Shown: positions 54,092 to 63,617, counted from the first letter of the stretch. The stretch: DNA of 64,000 bases from Gemmatimonadaceae bacterium (GCA_020846935.1 JADLCY010000006.1:1-64000); one strand, 5' to 3'. A program made the numbers and translations. Notes: generated by a model from the sequence alone, not told the origin.

Positions 54092-56923
54092 CTACGGCGT
54101 CGTGCGCTCCGGCAACAACACAAACCGCGCGATGTTGGCGTCGCTGAAGTAACGCCGCGCGGCGGCCTGCAGCGATTCCTTCGTGAGGCCGCGGATGAAC
54201 TCGGGGTACGCCAGCAGTCCCTTCGGGTCTTCGTGATTCTCGATGCGCGACGAGAGATTGAGGAGCCAGTAGCTGTTCTCTCGCAGGTTCACCTCGTACG
54301 CTCGCTGCTGCTGCTCACGGATTTTGGCGACGTCCGCATCGCTGATCACGCCGGCTTTGGCCGAGTCGATCACCGTGCGCACCGCGGCGTACAGCGAGTC
54401 GGCCCGCTGGGGCGACGAGCCAAACTGCACGGAGACGGTGTACGACGGGATCGGCCAGCGCTGCAGGGTTCCGCCGACGCCCACCGAATACGTGCCACCG
54501 AGCGCTTCGCGCAGCGACTCGAGCGCCTTCATCTCCACGTATTCAGTGACCGATCGCAGCGCGTGACGCTCCGTCGGCGCGAACTCGGCCGCGCCGTGAT
54601 AGATCACCACGGTCATGGCCTTGGGTTCGACGCCCTTGTGGACTCGCTTCTCGATGCGTCCGTCCGGTGGGCGTACGCCGGCGTCGCGTGCGACTTCGGG
54701 ACGCCCGCCTCCGGGTAACGCCCCCAGCCATTGTTCGACCAGCGGTCGGACGCTGTCGATCGCGAACGCGCCCACGAGCACAAAGGTGTAGTCGGAGAAG
54801 TCGGTGAAACGCTCGCGGAAGATCGCGAACGCCCGATCGTACGACACGCGATCGAGATACTCGGCGTTCACGGGCAGGGCGCGTGGACTGTAGCGCGACA
54901 TCGTCTGCGAGACGGTGTCGCCAAAGACGGCCTCGGGGTTGGTGGCGCGGTTGGCGAGGAACGGACGCACCTGGTTGCGGAAGGCGATGAAGGCCGCCGA
55001 GTCACGCCGCGGCGTGATCAGGCGGGCCCACGTGAGCTGGAACAGTGTCGAGAGATCGCGCGGAGATGCGCTGCCGGTGACGCCCTCGGAATCGTCGTCG
55101 ATGAACGTGCCGGCACGCGCTTGAATGCCCGTGAGCTTCTTGCCGAGCGCGATGGCGTCAAATGTTCCGGCGCCGCCGCGCTCGACGAGTGTGGTCGCAA
55201 GCGTGGCGGTCGGAACGTCGGCATCGGCGACGAGACTCGCGCCTCCGGGGCTCCATCCGCGCAGGAGCACCTCGTCCGCCTTGAAGTCCGTCGGCTTGAG
55301 GAGTACCCGCACGCCGTTCGAGAGCTTCCACTCGGTGACGCCGAGTTCCGGCATGGTGGACGTCGACACGACGCGACCGGGGGCCGGCGGCTCCGCGACG
55401 AGTGGGGCATCGCTCACCGACTCGGTCCATGCCGCAACGGTCGCGGCCTCGACGCGGGGGAACACCGCGAGGAGTTCCTCCGCCGTCGGCGCCTTGGCTC
55501 CCTCCTTCGCCGGCGCCGAGACCATGACGACGCGGTTCTCGTCGGTGATCCACTGCCTCCCGAGCGCATTCACGTCCTCGACTGTGATGCCGGGAAGCAT
55601 GGTGCGCACCGCGCGCAGCTCCCAGGCGATGCCGGGGCTGGGGTCGCCTTCGAGGAAGTGCTGCACGTACTCCTGCACGAAGTCACCCGACTCCGTTTTC
55701 TCACGCTCGGCCCACGCACTCTCGTATGCGCGGAGGAACGCGGCCTTGGCGCGCGTGAGTTCGGCGGGAAGAAAGCCGTGCGTGCGGACGCGGCGCGCTT
55801 CCGTGAGCACACTTTCGAGCGCCGGGATGGTCGCGCCTTCTCTGGTCACTGCAACCAACTGGTAGGCGTCGGTGCCGCGCACGAATCCACCATAGCCGGA
55901 CGATGCCACCGAAAACGCCGCATCAGGCTTGCGCGACAGCTCAGCAAACCGGCGATTGAGCATGTCATTGTACAGGCTCGCCACGAGTGACTTCCGGTAG
56001 TCGGCCGCGGTACGCACCGAGCGCCGGGCATGCTTGTACAACACGCCCACGGACGTGACCTGCTCCTCGGGGTCGGTGGCGATCGTCACGAGTGGCGCCT
56101 GGTTTGCGGGCACCGGGAAGCCCGTGCGCGGCCGCGGGCGCGCGACGGGCCGCAGTCGGCCAAAGCGCTGCCGGATCATGCGCTCGATCTGCACCGGGTT
56201 CACGTCACCGACCGCGATGACGGCCATCAGGTCCGGGCGATACCAGTCACGATAGAAGCGGCGCAGCGGGGCGGGGTTCGCGTTGCGAATGACCTCGGGG
56301 AGTCCGATGGGCAAGCGGTCGGCATACCGGGACCCCTTGAAGATCACGGGGAACTGCTGGTCGCGGATGCGTGTCTCGGCGCCGAGTCCTCCGCGCCATT
56401 CCTCGAGCACGACGCCGCGCTCATTGACCACTTCGGTGCTGTCGAACAGCGCGGCACCGGCCCAGTCCTCCAGGATGTCGAATGAGCGATCCAGGAGACC
56501 GGGTTTGTCGGTGGGGACGGGCAGGATGTAGATGGTCTCGTCGAAGCCGGTCTGCGCGTTGAGGTCAGCGCCAAAACGCACGCCGATCGACTCCAGGTAG
56601 GAGACGATGTCGTTCTTCGCAAAGCGGCGCGTGCCGTTGAACAGCATGTGTTCGACGAAGTGCGCCAGGCCGCGCTGGTCATCGTCCTCGACGATGGAGC
56701 CGGCGTTGACCACGAGGCGCAACTCGGCGCGATGTTCCGGGCGGGCGTTGCGCCGGATGTAGTAGCGCAATCCATTGGGCAGCCGGCCGACGCGCACCGC
56801 CGGGTCCATCGGGATTGCACCGGTAGGGGTCGCCTCGCGTGCGGGTGCGACGCCCTGTGCGTGCACGACGATCGCGCTGGCGAATAGAAGCGGGAGTACG
56901 GTGGAGCGCACGAACACGGGCAA
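54092..56923 (-). CDS. Exported M16 zinc protease (PqqL-like)
   Basis: This 943-residue, two-half insulinase-family protease has a signal peptide (RSTVLPLLFASAIVVHAQ). The inverted zinc motif is HFVEH (88-92), with the distal Glu in ERGVVLEEW and the preamble AELRLVVNAGSIVEDDDQ. The second half is the usual inactive partner. The translation start is TTG at 56921-56923; no ATG fits the signal peptide. TAGTAT at 56945-56950 may be the -10, giving a leader of about 15 nt. It degrades peptides in the periplasm. Confidence 0.92.
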   Translation of the reverse strand: MPVFVRSTVLPLLFASAIVVHAQGVAPAREATPTGAIPMDPAVRVGRLPNGLRYYIRRNARPEHRAELRLVVNAGSIVEDDDQRGLAHFVEHMLFNGTRRFAKNDIVSYLESIGVRFGADLNAQTGFDETIYILPVPTDKPGLLDRSFDILEDWAGAALFDSTEVVNERGVVLEEWRGGLGAETRIRDQQFPVIFKGSRYADRLPIGLPEVIRNANPAPLRRFYRDWYRPDLMAVIAVGDVNPVQIERMIRQRFGRLRPVARPRPRTGFPVPANQAPLVTIATDPEEQVTSVGVLYKHARRSVRTAADYRKSLVASLYNDMLNRRFAELSRKPDAAFSVASSGYGGFVRGTDAYQLVAVTREGATIPALESVLTEARRVRTHGFLPAELTRAKAAFLRAYESAWAEREKTESGDFVQEYVQHFLEGDPSPGIAWELRAVRTMLPGITVEDVNALGRQWITDENRVVMVSAPAKEGAKAPTAEELLAVFPRVEAATVAAWTESVSDAPLVAEPPAPGRVVSTSTMPELGVTEWKLSNGVRVLLKPTDFKADEVLLRGWSPGGASLVADADVPTATLATTLVERGGAGTFDAIALGKKLTGIQARAGTFIDDDSEGVTGSASPRDLSTLFQLTWARLITPRRDSAAFIAFRNQVRPFLANRATNPEAVFGDTVSQTMSRYSPRALPVNAEYLDRVSYDRAFAIFRERFTDFSDYTFVLVGAFAIDSVRPLVEQWLGALPGGGRPEVARDAGVRPPDGRIEKRVHKGVEPKAMTVVIYHGAAEFAPTERHALRSVTEYVEMKALESLREALGGTYSVGVGGTLQRWPIPSYTVSVQFGSSPQRADSLYAAVRTVIDSAKAGVISDADVAKIREQQQRAYEVNLRENSYWLLNLSSRIENHEDPKGLLAYPEFIRGLTKESLQAAARRYFSDANIARFVLLPERTTP

Positions 56924-57061
56924 GCCCTCGTTGGTGACTGGTGAATACTAGGGAAGCGTGGGCCCGGACGTGACCAGCCCGGTGTCGATTGGTGGCACGA
57001 CGGCTCGCGCCGCTCGGGCCCAGGGACCAGGTGCACCGCGACGGTGGCTAGAATTCCTGCC

Positions 57062-57463
57062 ATGGATGCCACCTTTGTGAGACTCGGGGCCCTGTCAGCG
57101 GCCGTCGCGGTGGGCGCCGGAGCGTTCGGTGCACATGCGCTTCGTGCCCGGCTCACCCCCGAAATGCTCGCCGTCTTCGAAACCGCCGCGCGATACCAGA
57201 TGTATCACGCCTTGGGCATCGTGCTGGCCGCGTTCGTGATGGCGCGACGGTCCAGGCGAGTGGCGCGCGCCGCCGGATGGTTCTTTGCGGTCGGCACCGT
57301 GTGTTTCAGCGGGGCACTGTACGCCCTCGCACTGAGCGGCGTGCGGGCGCTGGGAGCCGTTGCGCCGGTCGGCGGGGCGAGCTTCCTCGCGGGTTGGATA
57401 TGCATGGCGATCGCGGCGCGCCCGGGCACCGATGGCACGGGAGCGACGTTGCGCGGGCCCTGA
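57062..57463 (+). CDS. DUF423 membrane protein
   Basis: This 133-residue inner-membrane protein of the DUF423 family has four predicted helices. Recognisable stretches are GALSAAVAVGAGAFGAHALR, RYQMYHALGIVLAAF and GGASFLAGWICMA. Its function is unknown. A TAGAAT hexamer ends 7 nt before the ATG at 57062, so the transcript may be leaderless. The MFS gene begins 24 bp after its stop, suggesting an operon. Confidence 0.88.
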   Translation: MDATFVRLGALSAAVAVGAGAFGAHALRARLTPEMLAVFETAARYQMYHALGIVLAAFVMARRSRRVARAAGWFFAVGTVCFSGALYALALSGVRALGAVAPVGGASFLAGWICMAIAARPGTDGTGATLRGP

Positions 57464-57487
57464 CGGTCATGTGACCTTTCCCCGCTC

Positions 57488-58693
57488 ATGTCGCGCGCCG
57501 CCCTCGCCGCTGCCACGTTCCTGTGCCTTGTCCCGGTGACCCTGCTGGTCCCGGGGCTGCACGAGCTGGTCGTAGTTGCCCACGGTGGCACCGAGAGCGA
57601 TGCGCACGCGTTCATGACCGTGAACATGATCGCCGGCATGGTGACCGTGCCGCTGGCCATGCGCGCGCTGCGCCGATCGCCCGGCGACGTGCGTCGGTGG
57701 GCAGCGATCGCACTCCTGGCTGACGCGGTCGCCTTCGCCGGTATGGCGTTCGCGCCGTCGCTTGGCGTGCTGTACGTGTTCCGAGTACTCGATGGCGCGG
57801 CGCATCTTCCGGCGATCACGCTCCTGATGGTCGCCAGCAATCGACTCACCAATGAGGGGCGCGGTGGTGCGCTGGGCGCGCTCGCATCAGCCATCATGGT
57901 GGGCGTCGCGATCGGATCACCGCTGGGAGGTTGGCTCGTTCCGCGCGGCCCGATGACGGTGTACCTCACGGGTGCGGTGCTGCTGCTCGTCGCCGCCGGC
58001 GTGTGCGCCGGGATGCCGCGGCAGGAGGTACAACTCGGCGAAGGGAGTCGATATGCGTGGAATCGCCGTTCGTTCGCGTCGTGGATCCCGCTCGGTTACG
58101 GATTTCTGGACCGCTTCTCGATCGGCGTCTTCGTGTCGACGTTCACGCTGTACCTGACCAATGAGGTGGGGCTGAGCGCCCCGCAGCGCGGCGCTCTCGT
58201 TGCGCTCTTCATGCTCCCATTCGCCATGCTGTGCTATCCTGCGGGCCGACTGGCGGACCGGATGGGTTGGTTCTGGCCGTTGCTTGTCGGCAACGTGCTG
58301 TTTGGGATGACGTTCGCGCTCTACGGCGTGGTTGCGCCCTCGTGGCTCCCGGTGGCCATGGTGGCATCAGGCGTGTTCAGCGCACTCATGTATGCGCCCA
58401 ATCTCCTGCTCATCTCGGATCTCGCGCGCAGGGGTCACGGCGAGGGCCTGTTTGGCGCGTTCCAGGTGGCGGGGTCGCTCGGTTTTCTTGTTGGGCCCAT
58501 CGTTGGCGGAACGCTGGTCGCGCTGACGCGTGAGAGCCTCGGGCGCCCGGCGTATGCGGCGATCTTTGGTGGCGTCGGCGTGGTGGCCGCGCTCTTCGCG
58601 GTGGTCTGCTGGTCGGCCGGGCGCCGGCTCTCTCGTGAGGTGCGCGACGGCGGTGTAGCGGCTTCCTCCGCGCTCGCCGACTCAGGAGCCTGA
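57488..58693 (+). CDS. MFS transporter
   Basis: This 401-residue permease has 12 predicted helices. The signature after helix 2 is weak, but FRVLDGAAHLPAITLLMVA, ASAIMVGVAIGSPLGGWL and AGRLADRMGWFWPLL (the loop between helices 8 and 9, here GRLADRMG) are typical of drug- or sugar-type exporters. The C-terminal tail is short and hydrophilic. It follows the DUF423 gene closely. The substrate is unknown. Confidence 0.88.
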   Translation: MSRAALAAATFLCLVPVTLLVPGLHELVVVAHGGTESDAHAFMTVNMIAGMVTVPLAMRALRRSPGDVRRWAAIALLADAVAFAGMAFAPSLGVLYVFRVLDGAAHLPAITLLMVASNRLTNEGRGGALGALASAIMVGVAIGSPLGGWLVPRGPMTVYLTGAVLLLVAAGVCAGMPRQEVQLGEGSRYAWNRRSFASWIPLGYGFLDRFSIGVFVSTFTLYLTNEVGLSAPQRGALVALFMLPFAMLCYPAGRLADRMGWFWPLLVGNVLFGMTFALYGVVAPSWLPVAMVASGVFSALMYAPNLLLISDLARRGHGEGLFGAFQVAGSLGFLVGPIVGGTLVALTRESLGRPAYAAIFGGVGVVAALFAVVCWSAGRRLSREVRDGGVAASSALADSGA

Positions 58694-58907
58694 GCGGCCT
58701 GTTCTGTCGGCCCGTCCATCCAGGCGTCGTGCGAAGATACCGCCGGCATTGGCTCACGTTCGACCCGATGGCAGCCAGGGCGAGATGGGTGCGCAGGTGA
58801 CAGCGATCCGCCGCCCAGTGCGACCGAAGCGGGAGCCTGTCGAGCGGCCGGCCGCGGTGGCCTCGATTGCGTGCGGCTCGGCCACATCGTGACGCGGAAC
58901 CACGAGG

Positions 58908-61328
58908 ATGTCTGACGGCGCGGCGCGCGTGCGCGCGTGGATCGCTGCACAGGGGTGGTCGCCCTTTGCGTTCCAGGAGGAGGCGTGGGCCGCGTATACC
59001 TCGGGGGAGAGCGGCCTGCTCCACGTGCCCACTGGCGCTGGAAAGACGTACGCCGCGTGGCTCGCCGCGCTCGCCGAGTGGATCGACGAGCCTGTCGAGG
59101 GCCTGACCGTCGCCTACGTGACCCCGCTGCGAGCGCTTGCGCGCGACATCCAGCTCGCGATGCAGCGCCCGGTACTCGACCTTGGTCTCGCCATGCGTGT
59201 TGAAACGCGGACCGGTGATACGGCGTCGGCGGTGCGCACGCGCCAACGCGCGCGGCTTCCGCACGCGCTCATCACGACGCCGGAATCGTTGACCGTCCTG
59301 CTCTCGCATCCTGACGCACGGGAGCGTTGTGCGGGGCTTCGGCTCGTGATCGTCGACGAATGGCACGAACTGCTCTCGACGAAGCGAGGCACGCAGACCG
59401 AACTGGCTCTCGCGCGACTCCGTCACTGGGCTCCGCACGTGCGGACGTGGGCGCTGTCGGCGACGCTGCACTCGCCCGAAGCTGCGGCGCAGTGCGTCGT
59501 TGGGACCGGTCGCGCGTGGCGTCTGGTGCGCGGCGCGTTCGCTCGGCGCACGGTGATAGAGACCGTGCTGCCTGAACGCGTGGAGCGCTTCCCATGGGCC
59601 GGCCGCCTCGGCCTTGCGATGCTGCCCCGTGTGCTTGCGCTGATCGAGGACGGCCGGACGACGATCGCCTTCACCAACACGCGATCGCAGGCCGAGCGCT
59701 GGTATCGTGCGATCGTCGAAGCTCGCCCCGACTGGGCCGAGCGCGCGGCGCTCCATCACGGTTCGATCGATCGCGACGAACGCGAGCGCGTGGAGGCCGG
59801 GATCAAGGGAGGGACCATCTCGGTCGTCGTGGCGACCTCGTCGCTGGACCTCGGCGTCGACTTTGCCCCGGTCGATCGGGTCGTGCAGATCGGATCGCCC
59901 AAGGGCATCGCACGTTTGCTGCAGCGCGCAGGGCGCTCGGCGCACCGGCCCGGCGAGCCGGCGCACATCGTCTGCGTCCCGACGCACGCGCTCGAACTGG
60001 TCGAGTTTGCCGCAGCCCGCGATGCGCTCGGTCACCAGGAGATCGAGCCGCGCGAGCCGTTGTCGGCCCCACTCGATGTACTCGTGCAGCACCTCGTCAC
60101 GTGTGCGATGGGCGGCGGGTTTGTTCCCGTGGACTTGTACGACGAAGTGCGCACCGCGTGGTCGTACCGGAACCTCAGGCGCGAAGCATTCGACTGGGCG
60201 CTCGCCATGGTCGAACACGGGGGCTCCACGCTCCGCGCGTACGAGCAGCATCACCGGGTGGTCGAGGTGGATGGCGCCTACGTGGTGGCCTCGCCGCGCG
60301 TGGCCCGATTCCATCGCCTCGGGATCGGAACCATCACCGCCGAGGCGACCATGGAGATCCGCTACCAGAGCGGCGGGCGGATCGGCACGATCGAGGAGGA
60401 CTTCATCGCGAGATTGCGTCCGGGGGACCGATTCACGTTTGCCGGGCGCGCCCTCGAGTTCGTGCGCGTACGCGACATGGTCGCTCAGGTGCGCCGTTCC
60501 GCCGTGCGGCCGTCGCTCACGCCCATCTGGGCGGGCAGCCGGTTTCCGATGTCGACCTCGTTAGGCGGGGCCGTGCGTCGCCGCCTCGCCAGCTTCGCGC
60601 GACACGGTGCCGGCGACCATGTGGAGATGTCGGCTGCGGCGCCGATCCTGGGGGAGCAACAGCGACTCGCCGTCATTCCCCTCGAGCATCAGGTGCTGGT
60701 GGAACGATGGAAGTCGCGAGAGGGACACCATCTGTACGTCTACCCGTTCGAAGGGCGGCTCGCCCACCAGGCGCTCGCCTCACTCCTCGCGTTCCGGTCT
60801 GCGCGTCGCCGGCCCGCCACATTCACGCTCACGGTCAATGACTATGGCATGGAGTTCCTCTCAGCCGACGAGGTCGAGCCCGGCGAGCTGCTGTCGGCCG
60901 AAGGACTTTCGCGTTCGGAGCTGCTCGACGACGTCGCGGCGAGCGTGAACATGGGCGAGATGGCGCGCCGGCAGTTCAGGGACATTGCGCGTGTGGCCGG
61001 ACTCGTCTTCGCCGGCTACCCCGGAGCGCCCAAGGGCACGCGGCAGGTGCAGCTCACCTCCTCGCTCGTCTATGACGTGTTCACGCGGTATGATCCCGAG
61101 AACCTCCTGATCGAGCAGGCGCACCGCGAGGTGCTCGATCAGCAGTTCGAACTGGGGCGCCTCGAGGCCTCGCTCGAGCGGTTGTCGCGGGCGGAATTGG
61201 TGGTGTGCGACGTGCACCATCCGACGCCGCTCGGGTTTCCGCTCTTCATCGATCGACTTGGCTCGCGCCTCTCCACCGAAGATCTCATCACGCGAGTCGA
61301 ACGGATGATCGGACAGTGGCGCGACTGA
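58908..61328 (+). CDS. Ligase-associated DEXH-box helicase (Lhr-type)
   Basis: This 806-residue superfamily 2 helicase of the ligase-associated DNA-damage-response group has motif I PTGAGKT, Ia TPLRALARDI, Ib TTPESL, motif II DEWH, motif III SATLHS, motif V SSLDLGVDF and motif VI QRAGRSAHRPG. The C-terminal Lhr-type region is present. Helicases of this group are usually encoded next to an ATP-dependent ligase, an exonuclease and PdeM. Here only the PdeM nuclease gene follows, overlapping by 13 bp. SLGGA at 60559-60566 contains the GTTAGG motif. Confidence 0.92.
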   Translation: MSDGAARVRAWIAAQGWSPFAFQEEAWAAYTSGESGLLHVPTGAGKTYAAWLAALAEWIDEPVEGLTVAYVTPLRALARDIQLAMQRPVLDLGLAMRVETRTGDTASAVRTRQRARLPHALITTPESLTVLLSHPDARERCAGLRLVIVDEWHELLSTKRGTQTELALARLRHWAPHVRTWALSATLHSPEAAAQCVVGTGRAWRLVRGAFARRTVIETVLPERVERFPWAGRLGLAMLPRVLALIEDGRTTIAFTNTRSQAERWYRAIVEARPDWAERAALHHGSIDRDERERVEAGIKGGTISVVVATSSLDLGVDFAPVDRVVQIGSPKGIARLLQRAGRSAHRPGEPAHIVCVPTHALELVEFAAARDALGHQEIEPREPLSAPLDVLVQHLVTCAMGGGFVPVDLYDEVRTAWSYRNLRREAFDWALAMVEHGGSTLRAYEQHHRVVEVDGAYVVASPRVARFHRLGIGTITAEATMEIRYQSGGRIGTIEEDFIARLRPGDRFTFAGRALEFVRVRDMVAQVRRSAVRPSLTPIWAGSRFPMSTSLGGAVRRRLASFARHGAGDHVEMSAAAPILGEQQRLAVIPLEHQVLVERWKSREGHHLYVYPFEGRLAHQALASLLAFRSARRRPATFTLTVNDYGMEFLSADEVEPGELLSAEGLSRSELLDDVAASVNMGEMARRQFRDIARVAGLVFAGYPGAPKGTRQVQLTSSLVYDVFTRYDPENLLIEQAHREVLDQQFELGRLEASLERLSRAELVVCDVHHPTPLGFPLFIDRLGSRLSTEDLITRVERMIGQWRD

Positions 61329-61972
61329 CCGCGTACGACCTCGAGGTGGCTGGCGAGCATCTGAGTGTTCGCGGCGATCGCTCGGTCTTCTGGCCACGGG
61401 TTCGCACGCTGGTCGTGGCCGACCTGCACGTCGGGAAGACGGAAAGCCTCCGCGGCGACGGCGTGGCCGTTCCGGATGGATCGATGTTCGACGACCTCGT
61501 GCGCCTCAGCGCGGCCATCGAGGACACCGGGGCAAACCGGGTGATCGTGATCGGCGACTTCGTGCACGACGCGCGCGGGCTCACGCCAGTGGTGCGTGCG
61601 TTCGTGGCGCGGTGGCGGCGCACGGTGCCCTGCCGCCTCGACCTCGTGATCGGGAACCACGATCGGCGCGTGCCGACGTTGCCTGACGAGTGGGAGATCG
61701 TGTGCCATGACCCGGCCCTGGTGGAGTCGCCGTTGGCCTTTTCGCATGACGATCCCGTGCGCGGCAGGTACACCCTTCTCGGGCACGTCCACCCCTCGAT
61801 CCGGCTCTCCGGCGGTGGAGACGGCGTACGCGTGCCGTGCTTTCACGTTGGGGAGCGCGCGATGACGCTGCCGGCCTTCTCCACGCTGACCGCGGGCGCA
61901 CCCGTGGCGCCCGCGCGCGGTGAGCTGGCAGTTGCCGTCGTGCAGGGCTTCGTCATACCTATCGTCGCTTGA
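61316..61972 (+). CDS. pdeM: Ligase-associated PdeM-type metallo-phosphoesterase
   Basis: This 218-residue calcineurin-like phosphoesterase/nuclease has the dimetal motifs VVADLHVGKTES (Asp, His), IGDFVHD (Asp), VIGNHDRR (Asn, His) and LGHVHPSI (His pair). This small form is found with Lhr-type helicases in the ligase-associated repair set. The GTG start at 61316 lies inside the helicase gene, so translation is coupled. The gene ends 8 bp before a strong bidirectional terminator. The ligase partner is missing locally; LigD is 50 kb away. Confidence 0.9.
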   Translation: MARLTAYDLEVAGEHLSVRGDRSVFWPRVRTLVVADLHVGKTESLRGDGVAVPDGSMFDDLVRLSAAIEDTGANRVIVIGDFVHDARGLTPVVRAFVARWRRTVPCRLDLVIGNHDRRVPTLPDEWEIVCHDPALVESPLAFSHDDPVRGRYTLLGHVHPSIRLSGGGDGVRVPCFHVGERAMTLPAFSTLTAGAPVAPARGELAVAVVQGFVIPIVA

Positions 61973-61980
61973 GGCCTGAA

Positions 61981-62020
61981 TGCAGGAAACCCCGGGGCAC
62001 TGGCCCCGGGGTTTCCTGCA
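61981..62020. terminator. Strong bidirectional terminator
   Basis: A perfect 18-bp inverted repeat, TGCAGGAAACCCCGGGGC (61981-61998) and GCCCCGGGGTTTCCTGCA (62003-62020), has loop ACTG. It lies between the convergent PdeM and OmpA genes and is among the strongest hairpins in the window. Confidence 0.85.
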
Positions 62021-62033
62021 CTCGCCTGGTCCG

Positions 62034-63617
62034 TCAGCGGTTCTGGTAGTCCGACATCGGCCGGCATCCCGTCGGGACGGCCGTTCCGTTGAGGTTCCAG
62101 ATCTCCACGCGGCGGTTGCGCAGGTGTTCGGCCTTTGGCCGCTGCGGGCGATCGTGATCGTCGTCGAGCAGCAGGCACGCTTCGCCAAAGCCCTGCTGCG
62201 CAGCGATGCGCGAGGCTTCCACGCCGGCGCCGCGGCGCGTGAGGTAGGTGAAGACGCTCTGGGCGCGGGCCCGCGACAGGCGATCGTTGTAGGCATCGCT
62301 GCCGTACGGATCGGTGTGGCCCTCGATCGAGACCACCCAGTTGGCGCCTGCGGCCGACTTGAGCTGGCCGAGCACCCAGTCAAGGGTGTCGCGGCCCGCA
62401 CGCGTCAACGAGGACTGGTTGAAGCCGAAGTGCACGTCGCTGAGGCTCGCGACGAGGCGAGCCGGCGGGGGCGGTGGTGGCGGCGGCGCGTTGCAGGTGA
62501 CCTGCACCGAGCCGGTGCGCGTTTCGTCTCCACGGGTCATCGTGGCGGTGATTGTCGCGGTGCCAGCGGCCACGCAGCGATACGCGCCGTTGTTGTCGAC
62601 GGTCGCAACCGACGGGTTGCTGGACGTCCACGCCGTGGCGCCAGTGACCGGACGGTTGTCCTCGTCAGCGGCCGAGGCCGACGCGGTTCCACCCTGGCCC
62701 ACCAGGTGCGTGCCACCACCGGTCACCGTCAGGCGCCACTCGGGGCGACGAACCGTGATCGTGTGCGTGCCCGACTGCGTCACCCCGTTCTTCATGCCCG
62801 AGCAGGTGATCGTCGCCGTGCCGGGCGAGACGGCCGACACGCGACCGTTCTGATCGACCGTGGCGACGTTCGGGTTGTCCGACGAGCAACGGTAGTTGCG
62901 CAGGCTGGAGAGTTCGATCGGGTTGCCTTCGCCGTCGCGTGCGGAGATCTGCAGCGCTTCGGTCTCGCCCACGCGGTGACGGCTGCTGGCCGGAGCCACC
63001 GCGAGCGCCCAGGTGTAGGGCGCGCCCGGGCACCTGCCACGGATCGCGGTCCCGAGGCCGGCGCGAATGCCGTAGTTCAGCGCCGTGCCGTCGAGCGGAT
63101 CATTCGCCGAACCGTTGAAGTTCGGCGACGGGTTGTAGTCCGCGACGCCATCCACCCGGAAGTTGAGGCGCTCGTTCATGCAGAACTTGAGGCCAACGAG
63201 TCCGGTGAACGCGTCTTCGTATTCGTTCGCGCTCACCACGCCGTTGAACAGGGCCTGCGTGCGGCCGACGTACTGGTTCTGCTGGTAGCCGGCGCCCACT
63301 TCCAGCCTTGTGCGCTCGCTGAGCGGAATGCCATAGATCAGGCGAACGGCCCACGGACGCAGCGTGAGGGACTTGGTCGACCCCGAGAAGTCCCAGTCGC
63401 TCTTGCCGAGCTGGCCGTCGATTTCGGTCGCGAGGTTGTGCAGCATGTAGATCGCGATGCGACCGCCGATCGTGGGACCGTTGCTGAGGTTCAGGTCCTT
63501 GTCGTGCATCGTGAACTGACCGAACGCGCCGACCTCGATGTTCAGCGGTCGTTGCGCCGAAACCGAGGGCGCGAACGCCGCCAGGAGCAGCGCGGCTCCA
63601 ACAAGTCGTTTGTGCAT
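62034..63617 (-). CDS. OmpA-family protein with bacterial Ig-like repeats
   Basis: This 527-residue outer-membrane protein has a signal peptide (MHKRLVGAALLLAAFAPSVS, cleaved after AQ), an N-terminal beta-barrel (about 25-205), and two BIG2-type Ig-like repeats. One repeat contains VATVDQNGRVSAVSPGTATI, the other VATVDNNGAYRCVAAGTATI. A PPPPPPPP linker leads to a C-terminal OmpA peptidoglycan-binding domain (VHFGFNQSSLTRAGRDTLDW, EGHTDPYGSDAYNDRLSRAR). The start is the ATG at 63615-63617, after GAGGAATCC. The promoter with TATAAT is at 63714-63719. Confidence 0.91.
   Translation of the reverse strand: MHKRLVGAALLLAAFAPSVSAQRPLNIEVGAFGQFTMHDKDLNLSNGPTIGGRIAIYMLHNLATEIDGQLGKSDWDFSGSTKSLTLRPWAVRLIYGIPLSERTRLEVGAGYQQNQYVGRTQALFNGVVSANEYEDAFTGLVGLKFCMNERLNFRVDGVADYNPSPNFNGSANDPLDGTALNYGIRAGLGTAIRGRCPGAPYTWALAVAPASSRHRVGETEALQISARDGEGNPIELSSLRNYRCSSDNPNVATVDQNGRVSAVSPGTATITCSGMKNGVTQSGTHTITVRRPEWRLTVTGGGTHLVGQGGTASASAADEDNRPVTGATAWTSSNPSVATVDNNGAYRCVAAGTATITATMTRGDETRTGSVQVTCNAPPPPPPPPARLVASLSDVHFGFNQSSLTRAGRDTLDWVLGQLKSAAGANWVVSIEGHTDPYGSDAYNDRLSRARAQSVFTYLTRRGAGVEASRIAAQQGFGEACLLLDDDHDRPQRPKAEHLRNRRVEIWNLNGTAVPTGCRPMSDYQNR

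Noticed and set aside
58410-60314. 634-residue minus-strand frame opposite MFS and helicase genes
   Set aside because: Antisense shadow of two well-supported genes.
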